DNA from: Bacteroidota bacterium
Lineage (GTDB): Bacteria > Bacteroidota > Bacteroidia > Chitinophagales > LD1
Direction of reading: 5' to 3'
DNA: 8,605 nucleotides
Assembly: GCA_947457525.1 (NCBI GenBank)
Contig: CANGXE010000046.1
Coordinates: forward strand, 1-8,605
In this document: one piece after another, positions 1 to 5,969 of the stretch
Layout: every line of letters starts with the position of its first letter
Position numbering within the stretch: the stretch's first letter is position 1
Translations under genes and position numbers: made by a program
Notes under the pieces: generated by a model
What the model was told of the DNA's origin: nothing
Databases searched by the model: none
Seen by the model: only the letters and a program-made list of their open reading frames with translations

Positions 1-9
1 CAAATCAAA

Positions 10-756
10 ATGAATTTGAAAGCAATGTTGCCTTTGTTGTTTATCTTGCTTATACAACTCACTTTCTTAGGTGCGTTAGCACAGACTTATACAAAAGGAG
101 AACTATTGTATTCTAACCCGCTTTGGGATAAAATAGATACAGCAGGTTGGCAAATGGAAGGTGTGGGAGAAGTTCAATTTTCAAATGGATGGATGAAAAT
201 GTCCTCGCCAGATGAAAAAGGGCATCATGTTTTTTGGTGTCCTCAGGAATTTCCAGCAAATTTTATTGCCGAATGGGAAGTTCAAAATTTACATACGGAA
301 ATGGGATTGTGCATCGTGTTTTTTTCTGCAAAAGGTTCTAATGGAGAGGATATCTTTAACACAAGCTTGCCAAAAAGGGATGGAATTTTTACTAGATACA
401 CCAAAGGCGCCATCAACAATTATCATATTTCTTATTACGCCAACAGCAAAGACCATCCCGGAAGAGAAACCGCCCATCTACGTAAAAACAAAGGGTTTCA
501 TAAAGTGCAGGAGGATGCAATGGGCATACCGCTTCGTTCACAAGCCATTCACAAAATTCAATTAGTAAAATTTGAAGGAAGAATACAGCTCTTCATTGAC
601 GGTCGAAAAGCAATTAACTGGGTGGATAACGGAAAAACATTAGGTAAGATTTTGCAGGAAGGTAAAATAGGTTTCCGTCAAATGAAATGGACTCGATTCA
701 ACTATCGAAATTTCAATGTTTGGGAATGTAAGCAAAACATAAATGGAAAACAATAA
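10..756 (+). CDS. Exported DUF1961 family protein (concanavalin-like fold)
   Basis: This is a 248-residue protein of the DUF1961 family, whose members are predicted to adopt a concanavalin/LamG-like beta-sandwich; I know of no secure biochemical function. Residues 1-24 form a signal peptide with Lys4, a hydrophobic stretch and an A-L-A end before Gln25, so the protein is exported, probably to the periplasm. Family blocks I recognise are FFSAKGSNGEDIF (104-116), the aromatic-rich stretch from RDGIF (124-127) to YYAN (142-145), LRKNKGFH (157-164), FIDGRKAINW (195-204) and GKIGFRQM (218-225) before a final beta strand. The frame is open to the window edge, but the ATG at 10 sits right at the signal peptide and is preferred; Met6 at 25 is an alternative. 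No Shine-Dalgarno sequence is visible. DUF1961 proteins often occur with sulfatases and glycan-degrading enzymes, and a sulfatase follows here, so a role in binding or cleaving a carbohydrate is inferred. Confidence 0.9.
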   Translation: MNLKAMLPLLFILLIQLTFLGALAQTYTKGELLYSNPLWDKIDTAGWQMEGVGEVQFSNGWMKMSSPDEKGHHVFWCPQEFPANFIAEWEVQNLHTEMGLCIVFFSAKGSNGEDIFNTSLPKRDGIFTRYTKGAINNYHISYYANSKDHPGRETAHLRKNKGFHKVQEDAMGIPLRSQAIHKIQLVKFEGRIQLFIDGRKAINWVDNGKTLGKILQEGKIGFRQMKWTRFNYRNFNVWECKQNINGKQ

Positions 757-757
757 A

Positions 758-790
758 AGATTTGCCGCACCAAATACGCGGAAAAAATCT
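758..790 (+). terminator. Imperfect hairpin after the DUF1961 gene
   Basis: AGATTT and CCGC (758-768, with one bulged G) pair with GCGG and AAATCT (778-790) around a 9-nt loop, starting one base after the stop codon. There is no clear T tract afterwards, so this may be a weak terminator or a 3'-end stabilising stem rather than a strong intrinsic terminator. Confidence 0.3.
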
Positions 791-867
791 CTTAGCCATA
801 TAAATGAGGTGTTAAGGAAAAGTAATTATACATTCCACTATAGACACGGACTAAGGACAAAGAGCTA

Positions 868-884
868 CCGCTAACAAGGCATTT
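868..884 (+). repeat. CCGCTAACAA-type motif, left copy
   Basis: The motif reads CCGCTAACAAGGCATTT and matches 2776-2792 at 15 of 17 positions. It lies in the 201-nt gap between the DUF1961 and sulfatase genes. The two copies have the same orientation and bracket the sulfatase gene. The flanking sequence is not shared, so this is either a fragment of a dispersed palindromic or attC-like element or a chance match. Confidence 0.4.
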
Positions 885-957
885 GCTGTTATACTTTCAC
901 CTGGATAAACTCAGTTACTAAATGATTATTACTTTGTTTGCCTATACTTTCATTCCT

Positions 958-2712
958 ATGCGAATACCTTTCATAATCATTTGCCTCTACCTTGTAAGCA
1001 TTACAACATTTGCCCAACAAAAACCTAATGTGATAATTGTTTTGGCTGACGATTTAGATGCAATGTATACTCCTCCATATTTCCCGGATGTTTTACCAAT
1101 CTTAGACTCATTAAAATCAATTGGAATAGATTTTACCAACTCTTTCACGCCAATGGCTACTTGCTGCCCAAGTCGTTCTGCAACTTTAACGGGCAGTTAT
1201 GCTCACACTAACGGAGTTTATAGAAATGCATCAATAAACGGTGGGTGGAGCGCGTTTAAACATAATGAACCATATGCCTTACCTGCATATTTAAACAAAT
1301 CAGGTTACCGCACTGCCATTATTGGAAAGTACTTAAATGGTTATGGAATTGGCGAAAATGCAAAACCGGTTTATGGATGGACAGATGGTTTTGTATTTAC
1401 CCATTCCTCCTATTACAAGGGATATGATTATAGTGTTTTAAATTGGCAAGGAGGAAGTCGCCAAAACGATACTGTATGGAATGTTGCACATCAGCAAACA
1501 AAACAATATGGTTCAAAGCCAGAACATTACTCAACCGATGTCTTAACTAACGAAGCCATTTCATTTATTCAAAATACGGAGAAAGATGATAAGCAACCGT
1601 TCTTTTTGTATTTAACGCCAACTGCGCCACATAATCCATTACAGGCGGCCCCGAGGTATAAAGAGATTGCAGAAGAGCGTTGGACAAAGGTGTCCGTTCC
1701 TGTTAAACCAAATTACAGTAATGACTACGGCAAATTAGCAACTGCCGTTGAAAATAAAATACCATTGGACAAATCATCTTTCCTGCGAGATACCTGGAAA
1801 AAGAGAGTAAGACAAATGAATAATGGAGTGTTTTTTTACAATTCAATTATTAAAGGGAGAGTACCCGGGTCTATCAAAAGTTTTTTGCAGGCAGATTGGT
1901 ATGGGCGGTTGGGTTCATTATATGCTTTAAATGATATGCTTAGCAACTTACTCAAAATATTAAAAGATAATGGAGAATGGGACAATACTTTACTGATTTT
2001 TACTTCTGATAACGGGTATATGCTGGGAGCACATGCTATGATGAATAAAGCCACGCCCTATGAAGAAGCAATTCGGGTACCGCTGATAATTGCAGGTGGC
2101 GATTCTTTACACCTCACCACACCCGGTAAAACGGAAGAATGGGTAACCAATCTTGATCTGATGCCTACCATTTTAGATATTACCGGTGTAAAAATCCCAA
2201 AAAGGGTTGAAGGATTTTCTTTGGTTCCTTTGTTATACAATGATACTATTTCGTATTTAAGAGACCGGTTCGTCATGGAATACCTCGGGCCAAGCTTGTC
2301 CAAGTTTCACTTATACGATAAGCCCAATCTTAGTATGAAGCTTTTGCCTTTGTACATCATGGATCATCCAACTTATAATGCGGTAAGAATGAAAGTGACG
2401 GCTATAAAAAATGGATCTCAGAAAGAAACCATCTATAAATACATAGAATGGCAAAAATATACCAACAAAAAAATTCTGGATTTTAGCAATAGATTCAGGC
2501 TTAAAGACCCGGAGCTAATGCTTATGATCTCTACAGGCGATAAAAAAACTTTGAAGTTAAAAGCAAAGGCAGAAGAAGTGGAAACCGAACTCTACGACTT
2601 AACTGAAGACCCTAATGAGATGGATAATTTGTTGTACTATAAATTGGATGTGTATAAAGAACTGGCCGCTCAGCTTAAGTCAGCAATGCTCGAAATCATT
2701 ATAAAAAAATAA
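958..2712 (+). CDS. Periplasmic S1-type sulfatase, N-acetylglucosamine-6-sulfatase-like
   Basis: This is a 584-residue type I sulfatase that hydrolyses a sulfate ester, probably on a sulfated glycan. Numbered from the ATG at 958, it has: a signal peptide (1-19, ending T-F-A before QQ); metal ligands Asp31-Asp32 in VLADD; the maturation motif CCPSRSATLTG (69-79), in which Cys69 becomes formylglycine; GKYLN (123-127) with Lys124; APHNP (223-227) with His225; and TSDNGY (349-354) with metal ligands Asp351 and Asn352, followed by Lys364. The CCPSR, GKYLN and APHxP combination is that of human GNS and its bacterial relatives, but the exact substrate cannot be read off. An in-frame ATG at 922 would add 12 residues ahead of the signal peptide. 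I prefer 958 because it gives a normal signal peptide. The C-terminal region contains the usual ELYDLTEDPNE block. No formylglycine-generating enzyme is in the window. The gene is A+T-rich compared with the carbonic anhydrase downstream. Confidence 0.96.
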   Translation: MRIPFIIICLYLVSITTFAQQKPNVIIVLADDLDAMYTPPYFPDVLPILDSLKSIGIDFTNSFTPMATCCPSRSATLTGSYAHTNGVYRNASINGGWSAFKHNEPYALPAYLNKSGYRTAIIGKYLNGYGIGENAKPVYGWTDGFVFTHSSYYKGYDYSVLNWQGGSRQNDTVWNVAHQQTKQYGSKPEHYSTDVLTNEAISFIQNTEKDDKQPFFLYLTPTAPHNPLQAAPRYKEIAEERWTKVSVPVKPNYSNDYGKLATAVENKIPLDKSSFLRDTWKKRVRQMNNGVFFYNSIIKGRVPGSIKSFLQADWYGRLGSLYALNDMLSNLLKILKDNGEWDNTLLIFTSDNGYMLGAHAMMNKATPYEEAIRVPLIIAGGDSLHLTTPGKTEEWVTNLDLMPTILDITGVKIPKRVEGFSLVPLLYNDTISYLRDRFVMEYLGPSLSKFHLYDKPNLSMKLLPLYIMDHPTYNAVRMKVTAIKNGSQKETIYKYIEWQKYTNKKILDFSNRFRLKDPELMLMISTGDKKTLKLKAKAEEVETELYDLTEDPNEMDNLLYYKLDVYKELAAQLKSAMLEIIIKK

Positions 2713-2772
2713 ACCTAGGTGCTATATGACTCGAAACTTTACATGGAGCAAAGCAATAAATTACAATTAGTA

Positions 2773-2807
2773 CATCCGCTAACAACACATTTCTGCAAAC
2801 GCGGATG
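2773..2807. repeat. Inverted repeat containing the right CCGCTAACAA copy
   Basis: CATCCGC (2773-2779) and GCGGATG (2801-2807) are perfect 7-nt inverted arms around a 21-nt spacer. The second CCGCTAACAA...CATTT motif (2776-2792) starts inside the left arm. It lies 60 nt past the sulfatase stop codon. No T run follows directly, so it does not look like a standard intrinsic terminator. It could be a degenerate palindromic element, an attC-like site, or a weak 3' stem. Confidence 0.45.
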
Positions 2808-2859
2808 AAGTCCTTAATTTTACGTTTTGCTTTTCCTATTTAGTTCAGTTGAAGTGCAC

Positions 2860-3107
2860 CTAAACTGCGCCTGACAGCCCCCCCGAAACGTCCCAAACGT
2901 TAAACTCTCCTCTCCCACTATTTGCGGTATGCCTCTTCGAGGCGTTTGGCTGTTAGGTTTTGATAGTCGAAAAAGACTGCAGTAAGCACGCCCACTGAGC
3001 AAAGCAGTATGGAAAGGAGGGGAACAGGAAAGCGCCAAATGAAGCAAAGCTAGACGAAGGCTAGCGTGGGTGGATGAACACAAACCGCAGCCGTGGGCGG
3101 CTAAGGC
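2860..3107. other. Non-coding G+C-rich block, possible dispersed repeat
   Basis: This stretch between two convergent genes holds no credible gene. By hand count 2881-3100 is about 53% G+C (116 of 220), well above the sulfatase gene on its left. It contains a run of seven C (2878-2884), AAACGT repeated in direct orientation around CCC near 2886-2900, a GCCTC-TTC-GAGGC hairpin (2931-2943), inverted CCAAACG/CGTTTGG arms (2893-2899 and 2943-2949), the palindrome ACTGCAGT near 2986, and a GCTAG...CTAGC stem (3049-3065). A minus-strand frame of 87 codons is open here (2820-3083). Its product is rich in Ser, Arg, Leu and Cys with no domain and no ribosome binding site, so I do not call it a gene. 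The dense short symmetries suggest a structured RNA or an intergenic repeat family. Confidence 0.45.
3089..3102 (-). terminator. Weak hairpin after the carbonic anhydrase gene
   Basis: On the minus strand AGCCG-CCCA-CGGCT forms a 5-bp, G+C-rich stem with a 4-nt loop 5 nt past the stop codon. The following bases, GCGGTTTGTGTT, are only moderately T-rich, so termination here is plausible but weak. Confidence 0.3.
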
Positions 3108-3740
3108 TTAGATGTTGTCATACTGAAAAATAGGGTCGATAGGCGTGTTGGGCGGCATGTCAAACACAGGTTTGATAATCCCATCGTTCAAGCCATAGAC
3201 CCAGCCGTGCAGATGCGGTCGCTTGTTGTGCTTCCAGGCGTGTTGGATAATAGAAGTCTTCGCCAAGTTCATCACCTGCTCTTGCACATTAAACTCCACC
3301 AGCCTATTGGTTTTCGCATCGTCATCCGGCAAGGCATCTATCTCATCGCGGTGAATGCGGTACACATCTTTGATGTTGCGCAACCACTTATCTATCAAAC
3401 CCAGACTTTGATGACTGAGTGCGGCTTTCACTCCACCGCATCCGTAGTGACCACACACGATGATGTCATTCACGCCAAGCACTTCTACTGCATATTGCAA
3501 CACGCTCAAGAGGTTCAAATCCGTATGCACCACCATGTTGGCAATGTTGCGATGCACAAACATTTCGCCCGGGTCAGTGTTCGTCACTTCATTGGCGGGA
3601 ACACGGCTATCGGAGCAACCAATCCACAAAAAGTTGGGCTTTTGGTCTTTGGCCATTTTCAAAAAATACTGCGGGTCGTCCTGTTGTTTTTCAAGTGACC
3701 AAGCTTTATTCTCGAGTAATAACTTTTCGTGTGCTTTCAT
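3108..3740 (-). CDS. can: Beta-class carbonic anhydrase
   Basis: This 210-residue cytoplasmic zinc enzyme interconverts CO2 and bicarbonate. The active site is complete: CSDSR (42-46) supplies the zinc ligand Cys42 and the Asp44-Arg46 dyad, and HYGCGG (98-103) supplies His98 and Cys101. The ligand positions have the same numbering as in E. coli Can, and long stretches such as QKPNFLWIGCSDSRVPA are close to that protein. Trp39, Arg64 and a Tyr at 182 correspond to the residues that form the inhibitory bicarbonate site of type II beta enzymes (for example the Haemophilus enzyme), so allosteric control by bicarbonate is inferred. The length is slightly below that of E. coli Can (220) because of a shorter C-terminus. 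The ATG lies 3 nt after the stop codon of the SulP gene, so the two are co-transcribed and probably translationally coupled. The likely role is bicarbonate supply for biosynthesis and pH balance. Confidence 0.97.
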   Translation of the reverse strand: MKAHEKLLLENKAWSLEKQQDDPQYFLKMAKDQKPNFLWIGCSDSRVPANEVTNTDPGEMFVHRNIANMVVHTDLNLLSVLQYAVEVLGVNDIIVCGHYGCGGVKAALSHQSLGLIDKWLRNIKDVYRIHRDEIDALPDDDAKTNRLVEFNVQEQVMNLAKTSIIQHAWKHNKRPHLHGWVYGLNDGIIKPVFDMPPNTPIDPIFQYDNI

Positions 3741-3743
3741 GGC

Positions 3744-5315
3744 TTATTGGTTTTGGGCAATTTGTTCATCGAAGTGATTTTTGGCAGAAGAAGACTGCTT
3801 GAACTCCACTTTTATTTTCTTAAGCGGAGCATGCAACATAAAATCATGAATATCCTCCACAATATCTCCATCGATGAAATTTGTTTTGGTGGCATCGATA
3901 AACAAGAAACTCCCGTTGGGAATTTCTTCTAACCAGTTGCGCACAAACGATTTGTTGAGGAAAGACACTTCGCTTCGGAAACGAAGCAAATAATTGTGTT
4001 TGTCTTGCGCCACAAACACTGCGCGTTTGTAATTGCTCTTCAAGGTGAAAAACAAACCCGACAAAATACCAATCATAATGCCCGGCAACAAGTCGCTCAG
4101 CAAGATGGCCACGAAGGTGATGATAAACGGCACAAAATGATCGGCTCCTTTCTTAAACAACTCAATAAACAACTTTGGGTTGGCGATTTTGTAGCCCACA
4201 TAAATCAAAACAGCGGCCAAGGCAGACAGCGGAATTAGGTTAATGTAGAAAGACAAAAACGCTACGGACAACACCAAAAACACACCATGCAGAATGGTAC
4301 TCAATCTAGTCTTTGCTCCGGCATTAATGTTGACCGAACTGCGCACTACCACGGCTGTCAGCGGCAAGCCGCCAATCATGCCACTCACGATGTTTCCGAT
4401 GCCTTGCGCCACCAGCTCGCGATTGGGCGGTGAAAGACGTTTGTAAGGGTCTAATTTGTCACTGGCTTCTAAACTCAACAAGGTTTCTAAACTGGCAATG
4501 ATGGCAATGGCCACTCCCGAAAACCACACTTCGGGCAAGCGCAAATACTGAATGTCGGGAAAGGTGAAAAGATGACTAAACGAAGTGAGTGTATGCACCT
4601 CCGGTATCTGAACTAAATGTTCTTTAGCCAGAGCCAAAGAAGGATTATAGAACACAAAATACTCATTGATGAGTATCGCTACGGTGGTCACAAACAATGC
4701 AGATGGGGTGAGCGATAAATATTTATTCTTCTTCACCACCGGCAGCTCCCAAAGAATGAGCAACACCAAGGCCACAAAACCGATAATCAAGGCTACTGGA
4801 GTGATGTATTGAATAGAGTTAATTATTTCCGTAAACGTGTTTTGTCCATCGCTTTGTAAAAAGGTTTCATCGCCAATAAAATCTTTATCGTAACCCACCA
4901 AGTGAGGAAACTGTTTGAGGATGAGAATAAACCCAATGGCCGCCATCATTCCTTTGATGACAGAAGAAGGCACAAAGTCGCCTAAGAAACCGGCTTTCAA
5001 TTTGCCCAGTATGATTTGAAAAACACCGGCAATGACCACAGCCAAAAGAAACGCTTCGAAGTTGGGTAAGCGACTGATGGACATCGCCACCACAAAGGTT
5101 AAACCCGCAGCCGGACCGCTCACGCTAAGTTGCGAGCCACTAATCAAGCCAACTACAATCCCTCCTACAATGCCGGCAATGATACCTGAAAACAAAGGAG
5201 CGTTTGACCCTAGCGCAATGCCTAAGCACAAAGGCAAAGTGATGAGAAACAAAACCAGAGATGCCGGTATGTCTGCCCCTGCAAATTTAAACCAAGAAAT
5301 TTTTTTAAAATCCAT
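3744..5315 (-). CDS. SulP family anion permease, probable bicarbonate transporter
   Basis: This 523-residue inner-membrane protein of the SulP/SLC26 family starts at an ATG with the usual short cytoplasmic lead-in (MDFKKISWFKFAGADIPASL). Many hydrophobic segments fill residues 18-430. Recognisable family blocks are SGPAAGLTFVVA (66-77), the loop ETLLSLEASDK (277-287), NRELVAQGIGNIVSGMIGG (298-316) and the TM10-region VRSSVNINAGAKTRLS (324-339), all resembling the cyanobacterial bicarbonate transporter BicA and its relatives. Residues about 440-505 form a divergent STAS-like cytoplasmic domain around FLFIDATKTNFIDGDI. SulP proteins carry sulfate, bicarbonate or dicarboxylates. The carbonic anhydrase gene 3 nt downstream, and the known natural fusions of SulP to carbonic anhydrase, favour bicarbonate here, but this is inference. 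A promoter candidate lies immediately upstream (5322-5352). Confidence 0.96.
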   Translation of the reverse strand: MDFKKISWFKFAGADIPASLVLFLITLPLCLGIALGSNAPLFSGIIAGIVGGIVVGLISGSQLSVSGPAAGLTFVVAMSISRLPNFEAFLLAVVIAGVFQIILGKLKAGFLGDFVPSSVIKGMMAAIGFILILKQFPHLVGYDKDFIGDETFLQSDGQNTFTEIINSIQYITPVALIIGFVALVLLILWELPVVKKNKYLSLTPSALFVTTVAILINEYFVFYNPSLALAKEHLVQIPEVHTLTSFSHLFTFPDIQYLRLPEVWFSGVAIAIIASLETLLSLEASDKLDPYKRLSPPNRELVAQGIGNIVSGMIGGLPLTAVVVRSSVNINAGAKTRLSTILHGVFLVLSVAFLSFYINLIPLSALAAVLIYVGYKIANPKLFIELFKKGADHFVPFIITFVAILLSDLLPGIMIGILSGLFFTLKSNYKRAVFVAQDKHNYLLRFRSEVSFLNKSFVRNWLEEIPNGSFLFIDATKTNFIDGDIVEDIHDFMLHAPLKKIKVEFKQSSSAKNHFDEQIAQNQ

Positions 5316-5321
5316 GTTTGG

Positions 5322-5352
5322 CTAAAGTATCGTTACGAGATGAAGCGGCAAT
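5322..5352 (-). promoter_or_regulatory. Candidate Bacteroidota promoter for the SulP-carbonic anhydrase operon
   Basis: On the minus strand ATTG (5349-5352) and TACTTTAG (5322-5329) are 19 nt apart. They fit the phylum's TTTG / TAnnTTTG promoter pattern with one mismatch in each element. The -7 element ends only 6 nt before the SulP ATG, so transcription from it would give a nearly leaderless message. It may be a chance match. Confidence 0.3.
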
Positions 5353-5375
5353 TAAGGGCGCCATAATTATTCAAA

Positions 5376-5397
5376 ATTAACGAGTTAAGTCGTTAAT
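5376..5397. other. A+T-rich dyad overlapping the cupin stop codon
   Basis: ATTAACGA (5376-5383) and TCGTTAAT (5390-5397) are perfect 8-nt inverted arms around GTTAAG. The dyad spans the last codons and stop of the DUF985 gene. On the minus strand it is followed by TTTTG, so it may be a weak terminator; a palindromic operator for the SulP operon about 60 nt downstream is the alternative. Confidence 0.35.
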
Positions 5398-5883
5398 CAA
5401 TGCTTGATGTGGAGGATATTCTGGACATAAGGCATCTCTTTCGGCCATTTCAAAATCGTCAAAATCAAAACCCGGAGCTACCGTGCAACCTACTAATGAA
5501 AAGGCTACTCCAGCTTTAGGCCTCGAGGCAAACCAACAACCCGCTTTCACTACCGCCTGAAAAACTTCGCCATTTTCTAAGTCTTCACCTAGAGAAATTA
5601 CACTTAGCACTCCTTGCTTATCTATTACAAAAACTTCTAATGTGCCTCCGGCATAAAAGTGCCACATTTCATCACTCTTGATACGATGAAAGGCGGAAAA
5701 ATTTCCATCCTCTAGCAAAAAATAAATGCCGGTGGATACAGCTCGCGCAGCCGAAAACCTATCGGGCAAACCGGATGTCGAAATCAACTCTTCCGAGCGA
5801 TATGTTTCTTTATACCAACCACCTTCAGGATGTGGTTGTAATTGCATATAGTCAATATAATATTGTGCGTCTTTTGATGTCAT
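5377..5883 (-). CDS. DUF985 / Cupin_5 family protein
   Basis: This is a 168-residue single-domain cupin of the DUF985 (Cupin_5) family, related in fold to yeast YML079w. Its biochemical role is not established. No signal peptide is present, so it is cytoplasmic. Family hallmarks, numbered from the ATG at 5883, are HPEGGWYKETYRS (18-30), the core FSAFHRIKSDEMWHFYAG (62-79) with His66, Glu72 and His75 as possible metal or ligand contacts, AGCWFASRP (114-122), and the C-terminal signature SLVGCTVAPGFDFDDFEMA (129-147). The frame extends ten codons upstream to a TTG at 5913. That start would fall next to the T tract of the preceding terminator, and ATG 5883 fits the family length, so I chose 5883. 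The gene lies 61 nt upstream of the SulP operon on the same strand, but I see no functional link. Bacterial members are mostly stand-alone genes. Confidence 0.93.
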   Translation of the reverse strand: MTSKDAQYYIDYMQLQPHPEGGWYKETYRSEELISTSGLPDRFSAARAVSTGIYFLLEDGNFSAFHRIKSDEMWHFYAGGTLEVFVIDKQGVLSVISLGEDLENGEVFQAVVKAGCWFASRPKAGVAFSLVGCTVAPGFDFDDFEMAERDALCPEYPPHQALINDLTR

Positions 5884-5914
5884 TTTTAAATATAAGAAAG
5901 GTTTGTACAGCAAT

Positions 5915-5947
5915 AAAAAAACCGTCAGACATTCTTGCCTGACGGTT
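5915..5947 (-). terminator. Intrinsic terminator of the SprB-repeat gene
   Basis: AACCGTCAG (5920-5928) and CTGACGGTT (5939-5947) form a perfect 9-bp stem with a 10-nt loop. On the minus strand the stem runs straight into a run of T (5915-5920). It starts 22 nt past the stop codon of the repeat protein and separates that gene from the cupin gene. The plus-strand side lacks a comparable T run, so it acts mainly on minus-strand transcripts. Confidence 0.9.
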
Positions 5948-5969
5948 GTGCTTTAAAAATTATAATTGA

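Noticed and set aside
922..957. Upstream ATG for the sulfatase, giving 12 extra residues
   Set aside because: The extra residues would precede an otherwise normal signal peptide beginning at 958; a promoter-like TTACTTTG (929-936) also falls inside this stretch.
2878..2884. Run of seven C as a phase-variation tract
   Set aside because: It is not inside a credible gene or a recognisable promoter, so slippage would have no evident effect.
2820..3083. Minus-strand open frame of 87 codons
   Set aside because: Composition rich in Ser, Arg, Leu and Cys, no recognisable domain, no ribosome binding signal, and dense DNA symmetries; more likely a frame opened by chance in a G+C-rich non-coding block.
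3207..3698. Plus-strand open frame of 163 codons opposite the carbonic anhydrase gene
   Set aside because: It lies entirely antisense to a gene with complete active-site motifs, and its product has no family features; an antisense shadow.
5884..5913. TTG start for the cupin gene
   Set aside because: It would begin right at the end of the terminator's T tract and add ten residues not typical of DUF985 proteins; ATG 5883 fits better.
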